Of a stretch of DNA of 64,000 bases, positions 1-7,502 are shown piece after piece (the stretch's first letter is position 1; every line of letters starts with the position of its first letter). The notes below the pieces were generated by a model that saw nothing but the letters and a program-made list of their open reading frames with translations, ran no database searches and was not told where the DNA came from. The stretch is from Pseudomonas fluorescens. Its GTDB lineage: Bacteria; Pseudomonadota; Gammaproteobacteria; Pseudomonadales; Pseudomonadaceae. The DNA lies in assembly GCF_001708445.1 (NCBI RefSeq), contig NZ_CP015637.1, positions 869,001 through 933,000 on the forward strand. Direction: 5' to 3'. Position numbers and translations under genes: made by a program.

Positions 1-88
1 GGTGATCTGGTGGCCGGAACACATGCGTGTGCAACCCGGCCCCTCCGGGGAACGTTCGGATCACCAGACGGTTTCGCTGGAACGATGA
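1..88 (+). CDS. hrpT: C-terminal end of HrpT-like protein (partial, cut by window edge)
   Basis: An open frame enters from the left edge (codons begin at base 2) and ends at the TGA at 86-88, leaving 28 readable residues (VIWWPEHMRV then a polar tail). The TGA overlaps the ATG of the next gene as ATGA, so the two are translationally coupled. In hrpC-type operons of Hrp1 type III systems the gene before hrpV is hrpT, a small outer-membrane lipoprotein that helps the HrcC secretin. The call rests on position and coupling; the lipobox lies outside the window. Confidence 0.5.
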   Translation, partial: VIWWPEHMRVQPGPSGERSDHQTVSLER

Positions 89-456
89 CCCCTATGGAAA
101 TACCCACAGACGCCGAACATCGTCGGGTACTTCTCAATGACCTGGTGAGTGGCGCTGCCACTCACCTGCACCTGTCAAAAGGCATCCACCTGTGTGCGCT
201 GAAAGCCGGGGAACAGCTCGGCCTGGCCCTGCAAATTGCACCGCGTGTCTTACAGGCCGGCCAGTTCCAGCGTGTGCTGGAACGCCGCTTCGAACAGGCC
301 TTGGCGTTCGATGGCTGCTTTGTCTTTTCGAATGCCGGGGGAGCCCTGATTCTCTGGCACCCGGTGGTATCTACCGATATTCCCCTGGATCAAATCCTCA
401 GCCGCCTGCTCTCGCTCGCAGAACTTGAAGCCCTGGATCGACACTGCAATCGTTGA
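85..456 (+). CDS. hrpV: HrpV-like type III secretion regulator, last gene of an hrpC-type operon
   Basis: A 123-residue protein with no membrane segment or signal peptide. I place the start at ATG 85 because it overlaps the stop of the preceding frame (ATGA); a longer reading from base 10 would run through that upstream gene. The body carries the pattern 'GIHLCALKAG ... LERRFEQALAFDGCFVF', consistent with HrpV, a small chaperone-like protein that in P. syringae binds the co-activator HrpS and represses the hrp regulon, with HrpG relieving it. The position also fits: in Hrp1 clusters hrpV ends the hrpC operon and converges on hrcU, which ends 12 bp away here. Sequence conservation in this family is low, so context carries much of the call. 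Confidence 0.7.
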   Translation: MTPMEIPTDAEHRRVLLNDLVSGAATHLHLSKGIHLCALKAGEQLGLALQIAPRVLQAGQFQRVLERRFEQALAFDGCFVFSNAGGALILWHPVVSTDIPLDQILSRLLSLAELEALDRHCNR

Positions 457-468
457 TCACACGATGGC

Positions 469-1566
469 TCAACGCTGGTCCAGCTCGGGCAACTCCAGGG
501 TCTCTCGCTTGGCCTCATCGTCCAGTTCACGCAAAGTACGGTAGATCAAAGCAACGGCCTGCAGCGTCTCTCGGGGAATGTTGCCCCCCAACTTCTGCTT
601 GTAGAGCGTGCGCGCCAACCAGACACACTGAATCACGGGTATGCCCGCCGACTTGCATCGGTCGATCAGTTTGCGGGCCTGGGCGTCCGTACCTTTTTCC
701 ACAAGCTGCGGCAGCGGCGTCTTGCCAGGGCGATAGTACAAAGCCACCGCAAAATGCGTCGGGTTGACCACCAGCATGTCGGACTCTTCCAGCTTGGGCA
801 GCTTGACCTTGGGCTCCTCATTCGCCAACTCGTAGGCCAACTGACGGCGCTGGCCCTTGACGTGAGGGTCGCCCTCCATATCCTTGTACTCCTTGACCAC
901 TTCCACCTGGGTCATCCGCATGCGCTTGGCAAAAAAGTACTTCTGCAACGCCAGGTCAACGATTGCCAGCACCAGCAGCAAGCCCAGGCACATGTGCAGC
1001 AAGTGTCGAAACAGCGTCATCAGCGCCAAGACATAACTTTGCAGGTCGCCACTGGCCAGGCTCACCAACGCGCTCAACGACGGGCCAATGACCACGTACA
1101 GAATCAGCGTCAGCAGCACGGCCTTGGCCAACCCCATCAACAGGTTCATCACCGACTGGCCGGAAAACATCTGCTTGGCCTGGTTAAGGGGGTTGAGCCG
1201 ATTGAAATCTGGTTTCAAGGTTTCTGGGGCAAAGAGGAAACCGAACTGCATCCAGCTGCTGATCAATTTGACCGCGATCGCCACCCCCACCATCAGCAGG
1301 GCAAAAGAGAAAAACACCAGCAAGCCTTCGAACAAGACCTCTTCCAGTGCGCGCACGAAAGGTTGCCCCATGCGCGCCATGGGCAACACCAGCAGTTGCT
1401 GAAAACGCTGCATACTGGTTTCGGCGGTGAACAGTGCAATTTCACTCAAGGCCGTCAGTACCAGCAGCTTGGCCACGTCCTGGCTTTGAGCAACCTGGCC
1501 TTTCTTACGCTGGTCACGCAGCTTCTTGGGAGTCGCGGCGTGTTTTTTCTCTCCAGAGTCACTCAC
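469..1566 (-). CDS. hrcU: Type III export-apparatus switch protein HrcU (YscU/FlhB family)
   Basis: 365 residues, full length for the family. The N-terminus is basic (EKKHAATPKKLRDQRKKGQV), as usual, followed by four hydrophobic segments at about 33-60, 80-105, 140-170 and 180-207. A cytoplasmic domain with the autocleavage motif NPTH (residues 268-271) comes last. HrcU sits in the inner-membrane export gate; cleavage between Asn and Pro allows the switch from needle/pilus to later substrates. The start overlaps the end of hrcT by 4 bp (ATGA), so the genes are coupled. It is the last gene of the leftward operon. Confidence 0.97.
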   Translation of the reverse strand: MSDSGEKKHAATPKKLRDQRKKGQVAQSQDVAKLLVLTALSEIALFTAETSMQRFQQLLVLPMARMGQPFVRALEEVLFEGLLVFFSFALLMVGVAIAVKLISSWMQFGFLFAPETLKPDFNRLNPLNQAKQMFSGQSVMNLLMGLAKAVLLTLILYVVIGPSLSALVSLASGDLQSYVLALMTLFRHLLHMCLGLLLVLAIVDLALQKYFFAKRMRMTQVEVVKEYKDMEGDPHVKGQRRQLAYELANEEPKVKLPKLEESDMLVVNPTHFAVALYYRPGKTPLPQLVEKGTDAQARKLIDRCKSAGIPVIQCVWLARTLYKQKLGGNIPRETLQAVALIYRTLRELDDEAKRETLELPELDQR

Positions 1567-2351
1567 GGCTGCGCCCCCTGGAACATCAAGCCCAGAGAAT
1601 GCTTAAGGTCGCCCAACAGACTCATCCTGCCCATGATCAAGTCTTGCAGAAGAGGCAAATACAAGAGCAGGAACGCCAGCCCAGCCAGGCATTTTACGGG
1701 CATCGCCAGCGATGACACTTGCAATTGCGGGCTGTATAAACTGAGCAACGCTACCCCGAATTCCAGCAGCAACAGCACCGCGATAAAGGGCGCGGCGTAC
1801 AGCATCATATGCATGAAGGTATCGCCCAGCAGCCCCAGGAACTCGCCAAAGCCATTGACCGCCGGCACCGGCCACCATGCGGTGGGAGGCCAGATCAGGT
1901 AACTGTCCCAAATGACCTGGGTCAGGACGCCAAGCCCAAGGGTTACCATCAGCAGGAAGATCGCCAGTTGCTTGAACATGTGACCGATGGGCGTTGCGTC
2001 CGGCCCCAGCGAAGGATTGATCTGGCCACCGGTCAAGGCCCCGCGCTGGTTGTCCAGTAACGCGCCGACCGACTCGAACAACCAGAACGGCATCGAAAGC
2101 AACACACCGAGCAACAAGCCCAGTACCGCTTCCTTCAGCACCAGAGCGCCGATCATCAACAGCGAATAATCCGCACCCGCCAACGCAGCATGAATCCCAG
2201 GGGCCGGCATCAACGCCACAACCATCACAATGACATGTCGCGGCATGCCACGAATGTGCTGAAAGCAAAACGCCGGTACGAGAATCGCACAGGGATAGAT
2301 ACGCGCCATGGCGATCACCAGGCTGGGCAAGTAATCAAGATAAAGCAGCAC
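1563..2351 (-). CDS. hrcT: Type III export-apparatus protein HrcT (YscT/SpaR/FliR family)
   Basis: A 262-residue protein made almost entirely of hydrophobic segments. It contains the FliR-family block GALLDNQRGA near residue 80, where the Asn-Gln-Arg-Gly loop follows a membrane segment. HrcT is a core part of the HrcRST export gate through which substrates cross the inner membrane. It starts 10 bp after hrcS and overlaps hrcU by 4 bp. Length and membrane pattern are normal and I see no frameshift. Confidence 0.95.
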   Translation of the reverse strand: MLLYLDYLPSLVIAMARIYPCAILVPAFCFQHIRGMPRHVIVMVVALMPAPGIHAALAGADYSLLMIGALVLKEAVLGLLLGVLLSMPFWLFESVGALLDNQRGALTGGQINPSLGPDATPIGHMFKQLAIFLLMVTLGLGVLTQVIWDSYLIWPPTAWWPVPAVNGFGEFLGLLGDTFMHMMLYAAPFIAVLLLLEFGVALLSLYSPQLQVSSLAMPVKCLAGLAFLLLYLPLLQDLIMGRMSLLGDLKHSLGLMFQGAQP

Positions 2352-2361
2352 AGGTGTTACC

Positions 2362-2625
2362 TCAGTTCAGCGCCGAGCGGGCAACCATGTCGAAGGTCAG
2401 GTTGATCAGTTGGATCAACTCCAGGCCAATCCAACGTCCCGTCAACACCAGGGTGATGCCGACCGCTACCAGCTTGATGCCGAAAGGCAGCGTCTGATCC
2501 TGTATCTGCATCAGGGCCTGTATCAGGGACGTCAGCACACCGACAATCACCGCGACGATCAGCGGCGGCGCCGACAGCACCACCACCAGCAGCATGCCCT
2601 GCTTGAACAGCATGATCGGGTCCAT
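2362..2625 (-). CDS. hrcS: Type III export-apparatus protein HrcS (YscS/FliQ family)
   Basis: A small 87-residue protein with two transmembrane helices (about 15-37 and 52-74) and the FliQ-family motif 'LIQALMQIQDQTLPFG' between them. It forms part of the HrcRST gate complex. It begins 7 bp after hrcR and ends 10 bp before hrcT. The length matches the family (85-90 residues). Confidence 0.95.
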   Translation of the reverse strand: MDPIMLFKQGMLLVVVLSAPPLIVAVIVGVLTSLIQALMQIQDQTLPFGIKLVAVGITLVLTGRWIGLELIQLINLTFDMVARSALN

Positions 2626-2632
2626 AAGCGCC

Positions 2633-3286
2633 TCAGAGGTAGGACAGGAACAGGCTGTCGAGTAACCGCGACCAACCTGAAACCAGCACGAACAGCAGCA
2701 GCTTGAGCGGCAGCGAAATGGTCATCGGCGAAACCATTTGCATGCCCAACGCCAGCAGCAGGTTGGAGACGATCAGGTCGATGACGATAAACGGGATATA
2801 GATCAGAAACCCGATCTCGAACCCCGCCTGCAATTGCGACAGTACGTAGGCCGGCACCAGCAGGATCAGGTCGTCACGACGTGCGGCCTGGGCCATTTCC
2901 GCGGGCCACATGCGCGCGGTGTTTTCGACCAAATGCGTCAGGATGTCCGCGTCAGTGTTGCGCATCATAAAAGCCCTCAAGGGCTGTATCGCGTTGACAC
3001 TGGTCTGCTCAAACGCGTGCACGCTGCTCAGGTCCACCGGCGTTACCTTGACGGCCTCGGCGATTTCATAACCCACCGGCGCCATGATGAACATCGTCGC
3101 CGCCAGCGCGATACCGTTGATGGCCATGCTGGGCGGCACTTGCTGCACGCCAATCGCGTTGCGCGTAATCATCAGCACAATCACGATCTTCAGGAACGCG
3201 GTGCACACGATCAACAACATCGGCATCAATGACAGGGCACCCAGGAACAGCGCGAGCAGAAGCGGGTCGATCCCCTGGAAGTTCAT
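2633..3286 (-). CDS. hrcR: Type III export-apparatus protein HrcR (YscR/FliP family)
   Basis: 217 residues with four hydrophobic segments (about 8-40, 53-76, 156-180, 185-208). It carries the FliP-family blocks '[18 protein letters not shown]' near the N-terminus and '[19 protein letters not shown]' in the third segment. HrcR forms the core of the export gate with HrcS and HrcT. Its ATG overlaps the stop of hrcQ by 4 bp. The frame is intact. Confidence 0.97.
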   Translation of the reverse strand: MNFQGIDPLLLALFLGALSLMPMLLIVCTAFLKIVIVLMITRNAIGVQQVPPSMAINGIALAATMFIMAPVGYEIAEAVKVTPVDLSSVHAFEQTSVNAIQPLRAFMMRNTDADILTHLVENTARMWPAEMAQAARRDDLILLVPAYVLSQLQAGFEIGFLIYIPFIVIDLIVSNLLLALGMQMVSPMTISLPLKLLLFVLVSGWSRLLDSLFLSYL

Positions 3287-4314
3287 CGGGAAAAAATCAC
3301 ACGGGACAATTGCAGGCCCAAGCGACCATCCACATCCACCAGTTGCCCATGCCCTATAGGCCGGTCGCCGTAATACAGCCCCGCCATGCCCGGCGCGTAC
3401 CCCGAGACGCCGAGCACGGCACCAGGCGCGAGTTGGTGCAACTCACCCAAGGTCAGCTGCAACGTGCCACAGCGCACGCTCAAACCCATCGCCAGTTCGT
3501 CAAATGGCTCACGCCCGAATATATCCACAGGCGCTTGATCGGTGGCTGGCGACGGATCGGCCCACTCGTAGCCCTGGTTCTGGTCTGCTGAAACCTCATC
3601 CACACACATTTCCTCGATAGAAAAAAAAGTAAAGCGCAAGACCCCGGTGTCATGGTCCAGCCGCCCTTGCAAGCCCTGGCGGCCCACGCGCAAACGCCCG
3701 TCACCGTTGGCGTTGAACATCGGGTTTTTCAACATGAGTACGTCACCGGGGCGTACGCTGCTCACCTGGCTGATAGGCAGTTGCGAATGCCCCAGCAGCA
3801 CCGACACCGAGAGCGTCAGCGAATGAGGTAACGACGGGGCAAGCGATTGCCAGGGGCCCGCATCGCACAGAGCAAGGAAGGTATCGGGCGCGAGTGAGAG
3901 GCGGTCCACCACTCGGGATTCGCCCAACCTCACCGTCAGGCGACAACTGAAATCGTGTGGCTGCTCGCTTTCCTGCAAGCGCAGATACCCCAGTAACGAC
4001 TGCACTTGAGGGCTGAGTTGATGTTGAAACAACGCCCAGAACCACGCATCAGGGTCATTGCCGTGCTCAGCCAATGTCACCGGGCAGTCACCGAGCAAGC
4101 TGAGGACCGGGCCAGGATTACCGAACGCCAGCGCCCCACAGGCGGTATCGAAAACAAAAGAGCCGTTCGCGCGGGGCATATGGCCCGGCTCCAGCAACAG
4201 CTCGCCATGCTGGCCCGCCACCTGATACGACAGCCGCAACCCCCGTCCCAGCCGTCGCAAGGCGGCAACGATGGCGCCGTCGACCACAGGCAGCGTCAAA
4301 GGCGAAATCATCAT
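3283..4314 (-). CDS. hrcQ: Type III sorting-platform / C-ring protein HrcQ, single ORF spanning HrcQA and HrcQB
   Basis: 343 residues. The N-terminal part (1-~230) resembles HrcQA and the C-terminal part (~265-343) is a SpoA-type domain resembling HrcQB ('[20 protein letters not shown]'). HrcQ is the cytoplasmic sorting platform that docks substrates and the ATPase complex. In P. syringae the protein is encoded as two polypeptides, HrcQA (about 238 residues) and HrcQB (about 130). Here the reading frame is continuous, but the junction holds a run of eight T (see 3621-3628) and an internal Shine-Dalgarno-like site. It overlaps hrpP upstream and hrcR downstream by 4 bp each. Full-length HrcQ, truncated HrcQA and separate HrcQB could all be made. 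Confidence 0.93.
   Translation of the reverse strand: MMISPLTLPVVDGAIVAALRRLGRGLRLSYQVAGQHGELLLEPGHMPRANGSFVFDTACGALAFGNPGPVLSLLGDCPVTLAEHGNDPDAWFWALFQHQLSPQVQSLLGYLRLQESEQPHDFSCRLTVRLGESRVVDRLSLAPDTFLALCDAGPWQSLAPSLPHSLTLSVSVLLGHSQLPISQVSSVRPGDVLMLKNPMFNANGDGRLRVGRQGLQGRLDHDTGVLRFTFFSIEEMCVDEVSADQNQGYEWADPSPATDQAPVDIFGREPFDELAMGLSVRCGTLQLTLGELHQLAPGAVLGVSGYAPGMAGLYYGDRPIGHGQLVDVDGRLGLQLSRVIFSR
3601..3615 (-). promoter_or_regulatory. Candidate internal ribosome-binding site and start for a separate HrcQB
   Basis: On the coding strand GAGGA (3615-3611) lies 7 nt before an in-frame GTG (codon 238, 3603-3601) and 1 nt before an in-frame ATG (codon 236, 3609-3607). Initiation here would give a protein of about 106-108 residues containing the whole SpoA domain. 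Internal initiation making a SpoA fragment is established for YscQ-family genes; whether it happens here is inference. Confidence 0.45.
3621..3628 (-). repeat. T8 homopolymer (coding strand) at the HrcQA/HrcQB junction
   Basis: Eight consecutive T on the coding strand, within codons 229-232 of hrcQ. Gain of one T (or a -1 shift) would give a 239-residue product ending at the TGA at 3598-3596, almost the length of P. syringae HrcQA. Loss of one T would extend into a frame ending at 3480. Runs of this length are known sites of transcriptional slippage in bacterial type III genes such as Shigella mxiE. Confidence 0.8.
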
Positions 4315-4763
4315 AGGCAGCCTGACAGGGTCACCGACACCTGCACTGGCCGCCTCAACTCAGCGCTCAAGCGGTCCTCGCATCGCTGGCGCATATCCCC
4401 CAACCACGACCGCGTGCGCTCTTCCTCCGGGTCCAGTTCAATCTGCAGCGCCCCCATCTCTCGCCGTACGTTGACGTCGATGCGGCCCAGCCGCGGCAAA
4501 TAGAACACTGCCTGCAAAGGCCACTGAGACGCCGCATTGAGGCGCGGTACCAATTGCTCGGCGAACGCCTCGACCATCGCCGTATCGGCAGATGCCTGCG
4601 TGGCGTGCAACGAACTACCGACCCCCTCCCCGCCGCCTTCGCCGGCGCACAGGTTCGCAAAGAGCCGGCCCTGCTCCCACAGGAATACGAGACCTGGCGT
4701 CGCCTCACGCTCGTCACGCAATGGGCGGGGGCGTTCAGGCTTGCCTGCCGGGACCTGTGTCAT
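4311..4763 (-). CDS. hrpP: HrpP-like type III needle/pilus-length and substrate-switch protein
   Basis: 150 residues starting at ATG 4763, which overlaps the hrpO stop as ATGA and is preceded by GGGAGGT at normal spacing; the longer frame from 4823 lies inside hrpO and is not preferred. The N-terminal third is Pro/Arg-rich and probably disordered. The C-terminal part is a compact domain ('RLGRIDVNVRREMGALQIEL', '[14 protein letters not shown]') like the T3S4 domain of YscP/HrpP proteins, which signal to HrcU. The order hrpO-hrpP-hrcQ supports the name. It is slightly shorter than P. syringae HrpP. Confidence 0.8.
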   Translation of the reverse strand: MTQVPAGKPERPRPLRDEREATPGLVFLWEQGRLFANLCAGEGGGEGVGSSLHATQASADTAMVEAFAEQLVPRLNAASQWPLQAVFYLPRLGRIDVNVRREMGALQIELDPEEERTRSWLGDMRQRCEDRLSAELRRPVQVSVTLSGCL

Positions 4764-5173
4764 AGCACCTCCCGTGTCAACAAAGCAGAAAGCTCCTGGA
4801 GTTTTTCGACCTGGCGCAAGCACTGGTTGACCTGCTTTTGTGCGCGTTCCACTTCAATCACATGCGTCTCCTTCTGCCCATGCAGCCCCTGCAAACGATC
4901 CTCCTCACGGCGGGTGTCGGCGGACAGGGTGTGTTCTTTGGCCGTCCAGGATTTGAGCATGCACACCGACACCACCTGCCCCTGGTGCTCGCTCAGTAAT
5001 TGCGCGCTTTGCCTGGCCTCCTGCTGCCGTGTCTGCTCCAGCGCGTCCTCGGCCTGCTCGATGTGCGCCTGCAGGGCGCGCTGGTGCCGCTTCGCTTCAC
5101 GCAACGCGCGCTCGGCGCGATCGGCGCGATGCCTGCGTAGGCGGCGCAGGGTCTCCAGCTCAGAAAGGGACAT
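4760..5173 (-). CDS. hrpO: HrpO, coiled-coil stalk protein of the type III ATPase (YscO/FliJ family)
   Basis: 137 residues, nearly all helical and charged, with heptad-like patterning throughout ('LETLRRLRRHRADRAERALR'). Proteins of the YscO/FliJ family sit in the pore of the hexameric ATPase and couple it to the export gate. It overlaps the 3' end of hrcN by 14 bp and hrpP by 4 bp. Primary sequence in this family is weakly conserved; the call comes from position, length and coiled-coil character. Confidence 0.85.
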   Translation of the reverse strand: MSLSELETLRRLRRHRADRAERALREAKRHQRALQAHIEQAEDALEQTRQQEARQSAQLLSEHQGQVVSVCMLKSWTAKEHTLSADTRREEDRLQGLHGQKETHVIEVERAQKQVNQCLRQVEKLQELSALLTREVL

Positions 5174-6521
5174 ACGCCGTCAGCTCCGAAAGTTGTTGGA
5201 GGGTGGACGCCAGTGGCGAAGGCTCGCGCAAATCCTGGCGCAGGAAACCATCGACTGCCTGCCGACTGTCTACCGCCATGTCCGTGAGGGCGTCGTTGCC
5301 AGCCTGGTATTCCCCCAGCTTGAGCATCAGTTCAATCTGCTGGTACGCCGACAGCAGGCGCCGCAGCGCGGTACCGGCTTGTATGTGCGAAGGCTCGGCC
5401 ACATTGCTCAGAATCCGCGACAGGCTGGCCAGCACATCCACCGCAGGGTAGTGCCCGCGTTCGGCAAGCTTGCGCGACAGTACGATGTGCCCGTCGAGCA
5501 GCGAGCGCACTTCATCGGCCACCGGGTCGCTCATGGAGTCCTGTTCGATCAGCACGGTGTAGATCGCCGTGATCACGCCTTCGCGAGTCAGGCCAGCGCG
5601 CTCCACCAAACGCGGCAACAAGCTGTAGACCGACGGCGGCAAACCACCGCGCCCCAACGGTTCACCCGCAGCCAGACCGATTTCACGCTGAGCCCGGGCA
5701 AAACGGGTCAGGGAGTCGATCAGCAGCAATACCCGCTGGCCTTTGCGGCGAAACCCTTCGGCCAGCGCCGTGGCGGTAAAGGCGGCACGCGCCCGCTCCA
5801 TACTTGAGCGATCGGACGTTGCGCATACCAGTACCGCCTTGGCCCGCAATTGGTCGTCGAGTTCATGGTCAAGAAACTCGCGCAGCTCCCTGCCCCGTTC
5901 ACCAATCAGGCCGAACACAATCACATCGCACTCGACATTCCGGGCAATCTCGGCGAGCAAGGTGGTCTTGCCGCAACCAGCACCGGCGAACAGCCCCACG
6001 CGCTGGCCTTCTCCCAGTGTCAGCAAGCCGTCGATCGAGCGCACGCCCGTCGCCAGCGCCTGATGAATACGCGGGCGCTCAGTGGGCAGCGGCGCTTCAC
6101 ACAGCACCGTGGTCGCGTCCTTGGTGTCGGCATCATCGACAAACGCCCCCGGCCCCTCGCCCGCTATCGGCCGACCGAAACCATCGAGTACCTGCCCCAG
6201 TAGTTCATGGCCGACCCGCACACGATGCGGCACGCCCAGGCGCTGCACGCTGGCGCCCACTTGCACGCCTTCGAGGTTGCCCAGGGCACTGAGTACCGCA
6301 TCCTGGTGATCAAAGCCGATGATTTCGGCGAGCATGCTGTCATCACCGTATTTATCCACTTTGCACAGGTCGCCGATGCGCGCCTGAGGCAGCCGGCATT
6401 GCAACAGCATGCCGTTGACGCGCTGGATACGTCCGCGCACCGCCACCGGCGCAAAGCTGGCCAGATGACTGACCTGGCGTGCCTGCCACGCGTCAAGGCG
6501 GTCCTGCAGGTCCTGGCTCAC
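5160..6521 (-). CDS. hrcN: Type III secretion ATPase HrcN
   Basis: 453 residues, the normal length for the FliI/YscN family. The Walker A motif GAGCGKTT is at residues 180-187, preceded by LGEGQRVGLFA. The Walker B region 'VLLLIDSLTRFARAQREI' is near 263-280, and the F1-type ATPase signature 'PSVYSLLPRL' follows. HrcN docks beneath the export gate, strips chaperones and helps unfold substrates. Its ATG overlaps the stop of hrpQ by 4 bp. All catalytic motifs are intact. Confidence 0.98.
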   Translation of the reverse strand: MSQDLQDRLDAWQARQVSHLASFAPVAVRGRIQRVNGMLLQCRLPQARIGDLCKVDKYGDDSMLAEIIGFDHQDAVLSALGNLEGVQVGASVQRLGVPHRVRVGHELLGQVLDGFGRPIAGEGPGAFVDDADTKDATTVLCEAPLPTERPRIHQALATGVRSIDGLLTLGEGQRVGLFAGAGCGKTTLLAEIARNVECDVIVFGLIGERGRELREFLDHELDDQLRAKAVLVCATSDRSSMERARAAFTATALAEGFRRKGQRVLLLIDSLTRFARAQREIGLAAGEPLGRGGLPPSVYSLLPRLVERAGLTREGVITAIYTVLIEQDSMSDPVADEVRSLLDGHIVLSRKLAERGHYPAVDVLASLSRILSNVAEPSHIQAGTALRRLLSAYQQIELMLKLGEYQAGNDALTDMAVDSRQAVDGFLRQDLREPSPLASTLQQLSELTAYVPF

Positions 6522-7423
6522 CAGCGCACCTCATAGCGGCGCAGGCCATCGAACACCACCTTGGCATTATCAATGGAGACCAGGCGCAACCCGTCCACTT
6601 CATCCCCAAGGAACAACCTGCGTCCGCCTTCCAGTACGACATGACCGTTCGGGCCACCGACAATCTGGGTAATCTTGAACGGCGGCTGGCTATTGCCTTC
6701 TCTCACCCGGCTGATGACCGGCACGGGGGTGTCGAAACGCTCGGCAAAACGGCCGAGCATGCGCGACAGCAGCGCCATTTCTTCCGATGACACGTCACCG
6801 TTGAGCGAGATCTGCCCATTGATCACCTGCATGCTGACCCGTTGCGCCAACTCGCGCTCGCTCAGCATCTTGAGCAACTGCTGGCGCACTTCAGCGACGG
6901 TGGCCAGATCAATTTTCTGCACGGGCGCAGGCATCAGTGAAGCCTGGACATCCTGATCGCCGGCGTTCATCACGCCCACCGCAGCAACCAGCACCGCGAA
7001 TACCACCAGCCCACTGATCACGCGTTTTTGTGCAGGCCCGCGCAGGGTGCTCAGGCGCAGCTCCGGCGGCGCCTCAGCGGGCACCTCAAACATCTCGACA
7101 CTGGGTTCAGGCGCAGGCTCCGCAGGCCACGGCTGATCGGTGAGCGACACACACAACCGAATGGCGCCGATGGAAAACGGCCGGTCCAGGGCCAGGTCAA
7201 CAATTTGCGCCAACACCTGCCCCTGGTCGTCGTGCAGCAACCCTTCTTCTGCCTGCACGCACCAGCGCTGCTCCACCTGGCGCAGCCAGGCATGGCGCGT
7301 GGCAATACCCGGGTCGTAAAGCGCCAGATCGGCCTCCGCATTGGAGCCGATGCACCACTGCTCGCCAAATAACGGCAACGCGGCTCCTTGGTGCAAGCCG
7401 TTCAGTACGCGCAACTCAAACAT
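6518..7423 (-). CDS. hrpQ: HrpQ, inner-membrane ring protein with N-terminal FHA domain (YscD/SctD family)
   Basis: 301 residues. An FHA-like domain covers about 1-95 ('CIGSNAEADLALYDPGIATRHAWL'). A Pro-rich linker follows (98-130), then one transmembrane helix (about 135-154), then a periplasmic part with ring-building repeats. SctD proteins form the outer ring of the inner-membrane basal body and contact the sorting platform through the FHA domain. GAGGG precedes the start at good spacing. It is the only gene here not overlapping its upstream neighbour: a 62-bp gap separates it from hrcV. Confidence 0.92.
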   Translation of the reverse strand: MFELRVLNGLHQGAALPLFGEQWCIGSNAEADLALYDPGIATRHAWLRQVEQRWCVQAEEGLLHDDQGQVLAQIVDLALDRPFSIGAIRLCVSLTDQPWPAEPAPEPSVEMFEVPAEAPPELRLSTLRGPAQKRVISGLVVFAVLVAAVGVMNAGDQDVQASLMPAPVQKIDLATVAEVRQQLLKMLSERELAQRVSMQVINGQISLNGDVSSEEMALLSRMLGRFAERFDTPVPVISRVREGNSQPPFKITQIVGGPNGHVVLEGGRRLFLGDEVDGLRLVSIDNAKVVFDGLRRYEVRW

Positions 7424-7476
7424 GGTCAGGCCCTCGAAACCGCTGAAAATGGCCAGTCATCACCGCGCACACTCAT

Positions 7477-7502
7477 GCCACTGCCTCATGCCACCGCCTC
7501 AT
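7477..7502 (-). repeat. Tandem 2 x 13-bp repeat across the hrcV stop codon
   Basis: The units GCCACTGCCTCAT (7477-7489) and GCCACCGCCTCAT (7490-7502) differ at one base. The stop codon of hrcV (7488-7486) falls inside the second unit read. A 13-bp duplication here probably lengthened the spacer to hrpQ and explains the loss of the overlap seen at most other junctions of the operon. Confidence 0.75.

Noticed and set aside
754..1902. 382-codon plus-strand frame over hrcU/hrcT
   Set aside because: His/Gln-rich antisense shadow without a ribosome site; hrcU and hrcT are certain.
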